The translations under genes were made by a program, and so were the position numbers. A stretch of 64,000 nt of DNA from Brevibacillus formosus (GTDB lineage: Bacteria > Bacillota > Bacilli > Brevibacillales > Brevibacillaceae), in assembly GCF_003013405.1 (NCBI RefSeq), contig NZ_PXZL01000027.1, forward strand, positions 165,681-229,680, read 5' to 3'. Shown here piece by piece: positions 16,392-24,890 of the stretch (its first letter is position 1; each line of letters opens with the position of its first letter). The notes beneath the pieces are model-generated. The model was not told the DNA's origin. It did no database searches and saw nothing but the letters and a program-made list of their open reading frames with translations.

Positions 16392-17000
16392 ATGAATCTG
16401 GCCGAGCAGTTTGGCGATATGGATATTTACTTGTTTGATCAGTTGTTAAAGGGGCGGGTAACGAAGGAAATGAAAGTACTCGATGCCGGTTGCGGTTCGG
16501 GGCGGAATTTGGTCTACTTTTTGCGAAATGGCTATTCGGTGTACGCGGTTGACCAATCGGTAAAAGCCATTGAGTCTGTACAGCGAATGGCATCCCAACT
16601 GACACCGGACTGGTCAGCGGAGCGCGCTCGTGTGGAACCGATTGAGAGCATGAGCTTTGAAAACGAAAGCTTCGATTTCATCATCAGTAATGCGGTTCTT
16701 CATTTTGCTGAAAACGAAGAGCATTTTCGCCAGATGCTAGAGGAGCTGTGGCGAGTACTGAAACCAGGAGGCATTCTATTCATGCGTCTTGCTTCCTCGA
16801 TTGGAATTGAGCATGCTGTACAGCCACTGGGGAACGAACGTTATTTGTTGCCGGACGGAAGCACCCGTTTTCTCGTAAATGAACAGACGATGGTGGGTAT
16901 GACGGAAAAACTGCAAGGCGTTTTTCTGGAGCCAATCAAAACAGTGAATGTAGGAGGACAGCGTTGCATGAGTACGTGGGTAATCAAAAAGAATGCCTAA
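16392..17000 (+). CDS. Class I SAM-dependent methyltransferase
   Basis: About 202 residues. SAM-binding motif I is VLDAGCGSGRNLVYFL, followed by an acidic residue at the end of strand 2 (YAVDQS), FDFIISNAVLHFAEN and the post-motif LWRVLKPGGILFMR. This is the Methyltransf_11/25-type fold acting on a small molecule or protein; the substrate is unknown. The conserved region begins at NLAEQFGDMDIYLFDQLLKGR, so I use ATG 16392; an upstream TTG (16329) would add 21 poorly conserved residues. It ends at a terminator. Confidence 0.87.
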   Translation: MNLAEQFGDMDIYLFDQLLKGRVTKEMKVLDAGCGSGRNLVYFLRNGYSVYAVDQSVKAIESVQRMASQLTPDWSAERARVEPIESMSFENESFDFIISNAVLHFAENEEHFRQMLEELWRVLKPGGILFMRLASSIGIEHAVQPLGNERYLLPDGSTRFLVNEQTMVGMTEKLQGVFLEPIKTVNVGGQRCMSTWVIKKNA

Positions 17001-17009
17001 GCAAACAAA

Positions 17010-17043
17010 ACCGCCTTCTTTTGGGAGAGGCGGCGTCTTTTTT
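17010..17043. terminator. Bidirectional terminator
   Basis: A CCGCCT/AGGCGG stem around a TTTTGGG-containing loop is followed by CTTTTTT. It separates the convergent methyltransferase and LRR-like genes. Confidence 0.75.
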
Positions 17044-17048
17044 CTCAC

Positions 17049-18605
17049 TCAAAAATCACGCGTTTGATCAAAAATAGCAAAAAGCTCGTCCACATTTACT
17101 TCCACACCGGCAGTAGCCAAATTCCGTTTTGCCGACTGAAGCAGCTCATCGAGCACAACGAAAATTTCTTCCCGCTCAACCGTTTCGATAAAGCCTGTCC
17201 GGCGATCCATTTTGTTGAAAGTCTCTGTGTACTCTTTGACCAAGGAACGCAAAGCAGTTTGTATTTCTTCCGCATTCGTCGCGTCTTCGTTGCTTTGTTT
17301 TTCAAGCGCACTGATCGCGGTGTTCATTTTTTTATAGAGACTGGCGGCCTTGTTGGCGTGGGCCTTTGAGATGTGTTCCCTGCCATCCCAATCACGAAAC
17401 GGATTGGTTAAATTATTGGCCAGCCATTCGGGCTTGCGCGGCTTGGTGATGGACAAATCCAGCCCATTTTTCACTTCTTTTTTATAGGCGGCTTTAATGG
17501 TCTTGGCCGCTTCTGCCGGGAGGCTCGTCATCCAGAGCGTGGAGAGCTTGGGAAATTGATCTGGCGAAGGGAACTCGTCCCCGGAGAAGCCAAACAGATC
17601 GTAGGTCGTAAACGTCAGTAGCTCCTTCAAATGCTTGATACTGCCCAGATTACTGAGGGTACCAGGCTTGCCCCACAGACGGATGTCCTGGAGCGAGGGG
17701 TACCGCTGGACGAGTGGCTGCATGTCCAACTCCGTCACATTGCGGAGATGGAGCTTTCCTAAAAGGTCGAGTCCGCGGTGAAGCGGCAGCGAATCTGAGA
17801 ACGAGGCGGTCAGCCAATACCCATCCTGTTCGGCTTCTATGAACAGGTTGGATGAAATGGCCTTATCCAGTATGAGTTCTTGTAAGCCATGGTTCAGATA
17901 CAGTGATTCCAGCCCTTCCGCGTTTTGGAGAGAGAATTTACTGAGTTGGCTTCCTGTCAGGTCAAGAGAGGAGACATTGGCTCTCTCCAGGTGTAGCTCC
18001 CGAATAAACGGATTGCTTTTGACAAAGGCAAGCAAGGAATCGGTGGGCTCCTCTGCATAGATTCTTGTCAGGCAAGGGAGCTTTTCCAATTCAGAGATGT
18101 CCGTCAGGCTTCGCAGGATGTCTGCATGAATGACGTTGTTAGATCGGCGCAGGCTCTCCCCGCCCAGTGAAATCATCGTGTCATCCTTTGCGGCCTGTTT
18201 GAACTGCTGGCGACGCTCCTCGGGAATTTGATTCCATTTATGTTGACGATACAGGCTCCCTCCGACATCCCAACTGCCGTAACTCCTTGTCTCTTCTGTC
18301 ACGAGAGGGGGTATATTCCCTACTTTTATGTAGCCTTTAGGCACGACATTATCGACATAGCTGTGCTCGAGCACATTGTTCCAGAAGAAGTAGTCGCAAT
18401 ATAAGGGCTTCATCTGATGCAGCTCCGATTCATCGGGCAACGTGTCGCTGCTCCAGTCGAGCTCGAGGATACTGATGAGGTTGGCGTTACTCGTGCCAGG
18501 TTCTTTTATCGATGTGACCTGACAAGCTGTGTACTTTTGCAGCTTCTCGACAAAAACACAGTAAATGTCTCCGACTGTGGGCGTCATTCCTACCATCCTT
18601 TCCAT
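17049..18605 (-). CDS. Leucine-rich-repeat-like protein with SH3-like N-terminus
   Basis: 518 residues, no signal peptide or membrane segment, so probably cytosolic. The first ~110 residues (VGDIYCVFVEKLQKYTACQV...) resemble the small beta-barrel seen in Imm26-like immunity proteins. Residues ~170-360 have an irregular leucine-rich pattern (LTRIYAEE, IRELHLERANVSSLDLTGSQL, LQDIRLWGKPGTL). The last ~120 residues are helical and charged. Several Met codons occur near the start (18605, 18593, 18584) with no decisive SD. The repeats imply protein binding; function unknown. The immunity-protein likeness is only a suggestion. Confidence 0.7.
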   Translation of the reverse strand: MERMVGMTPTVGDIYCVFVEKLQKYTACQVTSIKEPGTSNANLISILELDWSSDTLPDESELHQMKPLYCDYFFWNNVLEHSYVDNVVPKGYIKVGNIPPLVTEETRSYGSWDVGGSLYRQHKWNQIPEERRQQFKQAAKDDTMISLGGESLRRSNNVIHADILRSLTDISELEKLPCLTRIYAEEPTDSLLAFVKSNPFIRELHLERANVSSLDLTGSQLSKFSLQNAEGLESLYLNHGLQELILDKAISSNLFIEAEQDGYWLTASFSDSLPLHRGLDLLGKLHLRNVTELDMQPLVQRYPSLQDIRLWGKPGTLSNLGSIKHLKELLTFTTYDLFGFSGDEFPSPDQFPKLSTLWMTSLPAEAAKTIKAAYKKEVKNGLDLSITKPRKPEWLANNLTNPFRDWDGREHISKAHANKAASLYKKMNTAISALEKQSNEDATNAEEIQTALRSLVKEYTETFNKMDRRTGFIETVEREEIFVVLDELLQSAKRNLATAGVEVNVDELFAIFDQTRDF

Positions 18606-18731
18606 CTCGCAAGGCTTGTTATGATGGCTATTTTTACATATTTTTCATGTGTTGTCGTTGTTCTTGCTGTTTTCTATAATGAAAAAATAAACACAGATCG
18701 GACACAACGGCGTGTGAGAGGCGGCGAAGAG

Positions 18732-20135
18732 ATGAAGAGAGAAGAAAGCACGGAGAAATGGATGAGCCGCGTATTAGAGGCCATTGTTGAAACGTCTCGC
18801 GATCATTTGTTAATCACGGACCATGAGGGCTACATCCGGTTGGTTGGCGATTCGTCCTATGATGTGTACGGCATCGGGAAGGAAGAGCTCTTGGGCAAGA
18901 ACGTCATCGAGCTGGAAAAAAGGAAGGTCTTTTCTCCATCTGTCACGCGAAAAGTCATGGATGCCAAGACGCCGCAGACAATCATGCAGGAAATACCCGG
19001 CGGTCGAAAGCTGATGGTGACGGCGTTTCCCGTCTGGAACGAGGATGGCAGCATGCATTCGATTATCAGCTATTCCCATGACCTGACTGAAATTATGGAA
19101 TTGAAACGGCGCTACGAAGGTCTCACGGAGCAGCTCAAACAGTTTGAAACCGAGATTGAGGAGCTGCGAGAAAAGCATCAGGAGGGCTTCGTGGCAGTGA
19201 GTCAGCCAATGCAAGCCATTGAGCGTCTCGTCAAAAAAGTCGCGGCTGTCGATTCGACTGTCCTGATTCTCGGAGAATCGGGTGTCGGGAAAAATGTGAT
19301 CGCAAAAGAAATTCATCGCAATAGCCGTCGTGCGGGTGGACAATTCGTGGAGATCAACTGTGGCTCGATCCCGGAGGGCTTGCTGGAATCCGAGCTGTTT
19401 GGCTATGAGGCTGGTTCGTTTACAGGAGCCGCCAAGCAGGGCAAGCAAGGGATTATCGAGATGGCGAACCAAGGGACTCTCTTATTGGACGAGCTGGGAG
19501 AGCTGCCGCTGACCTTGCAGGCCAAGCTGTTGAAGGTGATTCAAGAAAAACGGTTGCAGCGCGTTGGAAGCACGCAGTACCGCGACGTGGACTTTCGTCT
19601 GATTGCCGCCACTAATCGCGACTTGGAGAAGATGGTGAAGGAAGGGAAGTTCCGGCAGGACCTGTATTTTCGCCTGAATGTTGTCCCGATCCACGTCCCG
19701 CCGTTGCGAAATCGGCCAGAGGATATCGCGGCTCTCCTGAAGCGCGTCGTGCGTTCGCTCAATGAACGATACGGAATGGACAAGCGTCTGGATCCTGCCG
19801 TAACACATGCCTTGATGCAGTACGAGTGGCCCGGCAATGTGCGCGAGCTGGAGAACGTCTTGGAGAGAATGGTGGTCACAGCGGACGAAGATGTGATCAC
19901 TTCTTCGCATCTGCCCGTGGAAATCAGGTTGGCAGGGGAAGAGCAGACAGCGATGGAGCCGAGTCTGGCTACTTCCAAAATGTCGCTTCGGGAAGCACTG
20001 GAGCAGGTAGAGGAAAAATGGCTGCGCTACGCATCCGAGCACTGCCGGACCACGGGAGAAATCGCGGAGTTTCTCGGCATTAGCCAGCCATCTGTCGTGC
20101 GGAAGCTACAAAAATATCGGATTCGTTCCAATTGA
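18732..20135 (+). CDS. gabR: Sigma-54-dependent activator of the gab operon (GabR-like)
   Basis: 467 residues from ATG 18732; an upstream in-frame extension has no family likeness. A PAS domain (~15-125) is followed by a short coiled coil, the AAA+ domain with Walker A GESGVGKN (~181-188), the sigma-54 loop GSFTGA (~228-233, a Ser variant of GAFTGA), Walker B LLLDELG (~250-256) and a TyrR-type helix-turn-helix (TTGEIAEFLGISQPSVVRKLQ). gabT and gabD follow, with palindromic activator sites and a -24/-12 promoter between. In Bacillus thuringiensis a sigma-54 activator GabR controls gab genes, so the same role is likely; the name is by context. Confidence 0.88.
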   Translation: MKREESTEKWMSRVLEAIVETSRDHLLITDHEGYIRLVGDSSYDVYGIGKEELLGKNVIELEKRKVFSPSVTRKVMDAKTPQTIMQEIPGGRKLMVTAFPVWNEDGSMHSIISYSHDLTEIMELKRRYEGLTEQLKQFETEIEELREKHQEGFVAVSQPMQAIERLVKKVAAVDSTVLILGESGVGKNVIAKEIHRNSRRAGGQFVEINCGSIPEGLLESELFGYEAGSFTGAAKQGKQGIIEMANQGTLLLDELGELPLTLQAKLLKVIQEKRLQRVGSTQYRDVDFRLIAATNRDLEKMVKEGKFRQDLYFRLNVVPIHVPPLRNRPEDIAALLKRVVRSLNERYGMDKRLDPAVTHALMQYEWPGNVRELENVLERMVVTADEDVITSSHLPVEIRLAGEEQTAMEPSLATSKMSLREALEQVEEKWLRYASEHCRTTGEIAEFLGISQPSVVRKLQKYRIRSN

Positions 20136-20202
20136 TTCAAAAATGAATCGTTTATTCAAAAGTGAATCGAACATTCGGGTGTTTTTGATTCACTTTTGAA
20201 TA
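20134..20202. promoter_or_regulatory. Three palindromic activator sites upstream of gabT
   Basis: GATTCAAAAATGAATC (20134-20149), TATTCAAAAGTGAATC (20153-20168) and, in the reverse sense, GATTCACTTTTGAATA (20187-20202) share ATTCA-N4-TGAAT. Their centres are 19 and 34 bp apart, and the set lies 52-136 bp upstream of the -24/-12 promoter. It is the probable binding array of the preceding activator; the first site overlaps that gene's stop codon. Confidence 0.75.
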
Positions 20203-20253
20203 ATTTGTTGTGACGGTAGTGCCAGAAACGCGATTTCATCAACTTCTGGCGTT

Positions 20254-20270
20254 TGGCATAGGTATTGCTA
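20254..20270 (+). promoter_or_regulatory. Sigma-54 (-24/-12) promoter of gabT
   Basis: TGGCATAGGTATTGCTA matches TGGCAC-N5-TTGCWN with one difference, about 69 bases upstream of the gabT start. Confidence 0.85.
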
Positions 20271-20338
20271 CATATCGTGGTTGAGTTTACAAGCAAGCAA
20301 TCCAACCAATACCATCTCGAATGAGGAGAGGAAACGAT

Positions 20339-21688
20339 ATGTCTAAACAACGTCAATTTGTAAACGTAGCTGCTGGTGTGCCAGGTCCAAAGGGAGCGGC
20401 CCTGATTGAAAAAAGAAAGCAGTTCGTTCCAAAAGGTGTCGGCAACAATACCCCTGTTTTTGTAGAGTCAGCTTCAGGTGCATTGGTAACGGATGTAGAT
20501 GGCAATACGTACATCGATTTTGCCGGAGCGATCGGCACACTGAATGCCGGACACTGCCCGCCAGAGGTAGTTGAGGCACTAAAAGCACAGCTGGACAAAT
20601 ACATTCATCCTTGCTTCCATGTCGGGATGTATGAGCCATATGTGGCCTTGGCTGAAAAGCTGACGCAAATCACGCCAGGCAGCTTTGAAAAGAAGACGAT
20701 GCTTGCAAACAGCGGAGCAGAAGCAGTAGAGAATGCGGTAAAAATCGCCCGCAAATACACAGGACGCCCAGGCATCATTTCCTTTAGCCGCGGCTTCCAC
20801 GGTCGTACGCTTCTCGGCATGTCACTGACTTCCAAAGTGAAGCCGTACAAATTCCAGATGGGTCCATTCGCTCCAGCAACGTATAAAGCGCAGTTCCCGT
20901 ATCCACTGAACAAGCCGGAATCCATGACAGATGATGAGTACGCGCAATTCTGCGTGCGTCAGTTCGAGGACTTCCTCTTGACTGAGGTTGCACCGGAAGA
21001 AGTGGCTGCTGTGATTATGGAACCGATTCAAGGAGAAGGCGGCTTTATCGTTCCGCCTGTGTCCTTCGTTCAAGGTGTCTATAACATTTGTAAAAAGCAT
21101 CAAATCCTGTTTATTTCCGATGAGATTCAAACAGGCTTCGGTCGTACTGGCGCCATGTTTGCTTCTACCCATTTCGGTATCGAGCCAGACATCATCACCA
21201 TGTCCAAATCCATCGCGGCAGGCTTGCCCATCTCTGCGGTTACGGGACGCGCAGAAATCATGGACGCGCCAAACCCGGGTGAGATCGGTGGTACCTATGG
21301 AGGAAGCCCGCTTGGCTGCGTAGCGGCATTGGCAGTCATTGAGAAAATGGAGCGTGAAGACCTGTCCGGCCGTGCGCAGGTGATCGGAGACAAGATCAAG
21401 GCACATTTCCACGCGTTGCAAAAAGAGTTCCCTGTGATCGCAGAGGTGCGCGGACTGGGTGCGATGTGCGCCGTAGAATTTATCGATCCAACAACCAAGC
21501 AACCAGCGAAGGAGCTCGTTGCTGGCTTGACCAAAGGCTGCTACGAGTCTGGCGTCATCGTGCTTTCCGCTGGCGTCCACAGCAACGTACTGCGCTTCCT
21601 GTCTCCACTGGTTATTACAGACGAGCAACTGGAAGAGGCGCTGGATATTATGACGGATGTTCTGAAAAGCCAATACGTGACGAACTAA
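20339..21688 (+). CDS. gabT: 4-aminobutyrate aminotransferase
   Basis: 449 residues, class III PLP aminotransferase. Visible motifs: GAIGTLNAGHCPPEVVEA near the start, NSGAEAVENAVKIARKYTGRPGIISF, the PLP-contacting FISDEIQTGFGRTG, and the Schiff-base Lys in TMSKSIAAGLP, followed by GGTYGGSPLGCVAAL. It converts GABA and 2-oxoglutarate to succinic semialdehyde and glutamate in the cytosol. ATG 20339 follows GAGGAGAGG at good spacing. It is the first gene of the gabT-gabD operon under sigma-54 control. Confidence 0.93.
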   Translation: MSKQRQFVNVAAGVPGPKGAALIEKRKQFVPKGVGNNTPVFVESASGALVTDVDGNTYIDFAGAIGTLNAGHCPPEVVEALKAQLDKYIHPCFHVGMYEPYVALAEKLTQITPGSFEKKTMLANSGAEAVENAVKIARKYTGRPGIISFSRGFHGRTLLGMSLTSKVKPYKFQMGPFAPATYKAQFPYPLNKPESMTDDEYAQFCVRQFEDFLLTEVAPEEVAAVIMEPIQGEGGFIVPPVSFVQGVYNICKKHQILFISDEIQTGFGRTGAMFASTHFGIEPDIITMSKSIAAGLPISAVTGRAEIMDAPNPGEIGGTYGGSPLGCVAALAVIEKMEREDLSGRAQVIGDKIKAHFHALQKEFPVIAEVRGLGAMCAVEFIDPTTKQPAKELVAGLTKGCYESGVIVLSAGVHSNVLRFLSPLVITDEQLEEALDIMTDVLKSQYVTN

Positions 21689-21714
21689 AACGCCCGAGGG
21701 GGTTCTCCATACTC

Positions 21715-23139
21715 ATGAAAAAGCATCTCTACATCAACGGACAATGGAAAGAAGCAAAAGAATACGCGCCGCTCTACTCCCCTTATTCTGGGGAGCTGCT
21801 GGCAGAAATCGCTCAGGCAGACGATCATGACGTCGACGAGGCAATCAAGGCGGCAAAAGCCGCTGCCAAAGTCATGGCAAAAATGCCAGCCAGTCAGCGC
21901 GCCTTGATATTGGAAAAGGCCGTTGCGATTATGGAGGCACGCAAGGAAGAACTGGCGGTCATTCTCGCACAGGAAGCCGCCAAGCCGCTTCGCACGGGTC
22001 GTGTAGAAATCGCTCGGACGATCCAGACCTACAAGTTCGCAGCAGAAGAAGCGAAGCGCATCCACGGAGAGACGGTCCCGCTCGATGCAGCTCCGGGCGG
22101 TGAAGGACGTCTTGCTTTTACGGTACGCAAGCCGATTGGCGTAGTTGGCGCGATCACGCCTTTTAACTTTCCGTTTAATCTCGTAGCTCACAAGGTCGGT
22201 CCTGCTATTGCCGCAGGAAATACCGTTGTGCTGAAGCCAGCGAGTCAGACGCCGCTTAGCTCGCTGATTTTGGCTGATATTTTCGCAGAGGCGGGATTGC
22301 CTGCCGGAGCGCTCAATATTTTACCTGGAAAAGGCGCAGTCGTAGGCGAAAAGCTGGTCACTGACAGCCGAATTGCCGCGATTACGTTTACCGGAAGTCC
22401 TGCGGTTGGTATCGCGATGAAAAACAAAGCGGGACTCAAGCGCGTGACCTTGGAGCTTGGCTCCAACTCCGCAGTGATCATCGACCACAACGTGGAAATC
22501 ACGCAAACGTTGATTGATCGTTGCGTGATGGGCGCCTTCTCCTTTAGCGGTCAAGTGTGTATCTCGCTGCAACGCGTCTATATTCACCAGAGCAAGTACG
22601 AAGAGTTCCTGGAGAAGTTTAAGGCTGGCACAGAAAAGCTCGTGCTAGGTGATCCGCTGAAAGAAGAGACAGACATGTCCTCTGTGATCTCAGCCAAGGA
22701 TCATGAACGCATGGGAGCGTGGGTACAGGAAGCAGTAGAAGCAGGCGCACATGTAGTTACTGGCGGGAAGCCTGTCAGTGACAATCTCTTTGCCCCTACG
22801 ATTCTGACGAATGTGGGCGCTCATGTTGCCGTCTCATGCCAGGAGGTATTCGGTCCAATCGTAGTCGTTACACCGTTTGAGACGATGGACGAAGCAATTG
22901 AGGCTGTAAATGACTCACGATTCGGCTTGCAGGCAGGCATTTATACGAGTGACATTCACGCGGCTATGCGAGCAGCGGAAGAGCTGGAGGTCGGAGGCGT
23001 GATGATCAACGACATTCCGACGTTCCGCGTAGACAACATGCCGTATGGCGGTGTGAAGGACAGTGGTTTTGGCCGCGAAGGCATTAAGTATGCTGTCGAG
23101 GAACTGACCGAACTAAAATTAATCGCGATCAAGCTATAG
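21715..23139 (+). CDS. gabD: Aldehyde dehydrogenase, probable succinate-semialdehyde dehydrogenase
   Basis: 474 residues. The ALDH fold is clear: PFNFPFNLVAHKVGPAIAAGN, the cofactor loop FTGSPAVG, the general-base Glu in LELGSNSAVII, the catalytic Cys in FSGQVCISLQ, and EVFGPIVVVTPF. The likely reaction is oxidation of succinic semialdehyde to succinate with NAD(P)+, completing GABA breakdown with GabT. The ELGSNSAVI segment differs from ELGGNAP of classical GabD, so a relaxed or different aldehyde preference is possible; the assignment rests on the operon. It starts 26 bases after the gabT stop and ends at a terminator. Confidence 0.88.
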   Translation: MKKHLYINGQWKEAKEYAPLYSPYSGELLAEIAQADDHDVDEAIKAAKAAAKVMAKMPASQRALILEKAVAIMEARKEELAVILAQEAAKPLRTGRVEIARTIQTYKFAAEEAKRIHGETVPLDAAPGGEGRLAFTVRKPIGVVGAITPFNFPFNLVAHKVGPAIAAGNTVVLKPASQTPLSSLILADIFAEAGLPAGALNILPGKGAVVGEKLVTDSRIAAITFTGSPAVGIAMKNKAGLKRVTLELGSNSAVIIDHNVEITQTLIDRCVMGAFSFSGQVCISLQRVYIHQSKYEEFLEKFKAGTEKLVLGDPLKEETDMSSVISAKDHERMGAWVQEAVEAGAHVVTGGKPVSDNLFAPTILTNVGAHVAVSCQEVFGPIVVVTPFETMDEAIEAVNDSRFGLQAGIYTSDIHAAMRAAEELEVGGVMINDIPTFRVDNMPYGGVKDSGFGREGIKYAVEELTELKLIAIKL

Positions 23140-23145
23140 CAGATG

Positions 23146-23178
23146 AAAGACGAGTCCAAAGAGGCTCGTCTTTTTTTT
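23146..23178 (+). terminator. Rho-independent terminator after gabD
   Basis: AAAGACGAG (23146-23154) pairs with CTCGTCTTT (23165-23173), with eight T from 23171. Confidence 0.85.
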
Positions 23179-23402
23179 GAAAGCAGCGTCCGGAAGGATA
23201 TCGTCACCGGGACCATAAATTGTCATAAATGAAACCGCTTCATATAGTTGTTAGGCATAGGCAGTTATGTTAGGCTAGCGTGTGGAGGCAGACTATGTTC
23301 ATTTTTGCGGAGGAGTGTTTGATTACACTTGACTTGTTGCGCAGATGAAATAGTCGTTTTTTTATGCGTAAACGGCATTTCTTACATGAAAAGGGGGCAA
23401 TC

Positions 23403-24857
23403 ATGATTAGTCATAGGAAAGGGGCCAGTGGGTTCCGATTATTTCACTGGATCTCCCTTGTAGCGATAGTGGTATTGGTGGCAGCCTGCTCACCGTTTCA
23501 GCAAAATGAAAACAGTGCAGATAACAGCCCAGAGCCAGCCAAACCTGAAAAAATTGAGCGTTACCAAGGGGAAAAGAGCAAGGCAGTGTCCATGGTCTAC
23601 ACGACGCAAAGACAGCTTGCTCTTACTTTTAATGGGATGGCAGATAAGGACACGATGAAAAGACTGCTAGATGAGTTGGACAAGTACCACATCAAGGCAG
23701 CTTTTTTCATGCCAGGGATGAGAGTAGCTGAAGAGCCTGACATTGCGCGAGAAATTGTCGCCAGGGGTCACGAGATTGAAAACAATACATTGAACAAATC
23801 GGATTTGCAGGGCCAACCTTACGAGAAAATGTACAAAGACATCAAGTTGACCAATGAGATCATTCAAAGAGAAACGGACAAAACACCGCGGTATGTCAGG
23901 ACGGATTCGGGTGAGTACAACGACGATCTCCGACTGGTAGCTGCTCACAATGGACAAGAAGCCGTCGTGTCATCCAGTCTGTTCCTGCACAATTGGCAAA
24001 AAGAGACGGGAGCTGACAAGAGCCGCTATTTACGAAAATATATGAATCGCGGCGGCATCATTGCAATGGACACAGAAGAGAACAAGTCTCTAATCGAAAA
24101 CATCCGTCTTCTCGCAGAGGCAGCTACTAATGTTGGTTACAGATTCGTCCCATTGCACGAGTTAATTGCACAAGGCGGGGAGCGAAAGCCGCTGCAAGAA
24201 ATTCCCGGTTTTGATGCAGCAAAAATGAATGCGGCGTACAACGAGTCCAAGCCAAATCTTATCTATCGAAAAGAAACGGACAAGAAGATGGTCGCCCTCT
24301 CCTTCGATGATTGGGGTACGGATCAAACGGTTACGAAGATTCTCGATATCCTGAACAAAAAAGGGGTAAAAGCTTCGTTTTTCCTTCGCGCAGATGGTGT
24401 AGAGCGAAATCCAAACCTGGCGAGAGCGATTGCGGAAGCGGGACACGACGTAGCCAATCACACATACTCTCATCCGGTGAATACCAAAATTGCGCCGGAA
24501 GAATTGCAAAAAGAGATTGTCAAAGCGCATCAGATCATTACCGAAGCCATTCAGCAGAAGCCGACGATGTATTTCAGACCGCCAACCGGGGCGTTCGACG
24601 AACAGACACTCAAGGCGATTGCAGCAACGGGCTACGAGGATATTACGATTTATGATGTGACGCCGTCCGATTACGACAAGAAACGGAGTGCCAACGAAAT
24701 CGTCAAAGACATTATGGAGCAGACGCGTAGCGGAAGCGTGATTCTGCTGCACATGCTCGATGACATTCACACAACAGAGGCGCTACCAATTGTCATTGAC
24801 CAGCTTAGAAGCAAAGGATACACGCTTGTACCCATGACAGAGATGTTTGGCCAATAA
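23403..24857 (+). CDS. Lipoprotein with tandem NodB domains (first degenerate, second intact)
   Basis: 484 residues from ATG 23403 (SD AAGGGGG); a longer in-frame start at 23364 is less likely. A signal peptide ends in a lipobox LVAAC (Cys29). Domain 1 (~67-255) has the polysaccharide deacetylase fold but FNGM where the catalytic TFDDG should be, and no HxxxH, so it is probably inactive. Domain 2 (~295-480) has SFDDW, HTYSHP, RPPTGAF and LLHMLDD, i.e. base, metal ligands and acid. It should de-N-acetylate an aminosugar polymer at the outer face of the membrane. First gene of the five-gene exopolysaccharide operon to 31004. Confidence 0.88.
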   Translation: MISHRKGASGFRLFHWISLVAIVVLVAACSPFQQNENSADNSPEPAKPEKIERYQGEKSKAVSMVYTTQRQLALTFNGMADKDTMKRLLDELDKYHIKAAFFMPGMRVAEEPDIAREIVARGHEIENNTLNKSDLQGQPYEKMYKDIKLTNEIIQRETDKTPRYVRTDSGEYNDDLRLVAAHNGQEAVVSSSLFLHNWQKETGADKSRYLRKYMNRGGIIAMDTEENKSLIENIRLLAEAATNVGYRFVPLHELIAQGGERKPLQEIPGFDAAKMNAAYNESKPNLIYRKETDKKMVALSFDDWGTDQTVTKILDILNKKGVKASFFLRADGVERNPNLARAIAEAGHDVANHTYSHPVNTKIAPEELQKEIVKAHQIITEAIQQKPTMYFRPPTGAFDEQTLKAIAATGYEDITIYDVTPSDYDKKRSANEIVKDIMEQTRSGSVILLHMLDDIHTTEALPIVIDQLRSKGYTLVPMTEMFGQ

Positions 24858-24890
24858 AGCCAAAATAGAACAGGGAGAGGGAGTCAGCTA

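Noticed and set aside
18417..18731. 105-codon extension of the gab activator
   Set aside because: It overlaps the opposite-strand LRR-like gene and has no similarity to activators; the PAS domain begins soon after ATG 18732.
20822..21673. 283-codon minus-strand frame inside gabT
   Set aside because: Antisense shadow of a high-confidence gene; composition is His/Arg/Leu-biased and no start signal is present.
21466..21714. Extended N-terminus of the aldehyde dehydrogenase overlapping gabT
   Set aside because: The extra 83 codons overlap gabT in another frame and lack ALDH similarity; ATG 21715 begins the normal family N-terminus.
23180..23402. c-di-GMP riboswitch ahead of the exopolysaccharide operon
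   Set aside because: I looked for GEMM-type core elements because of the PilZ domain and did not find them. A sporulation-like promoter (CATAAA...CATATAGTT, 23223-23247) was also considered, but the spacing is too short to claim.
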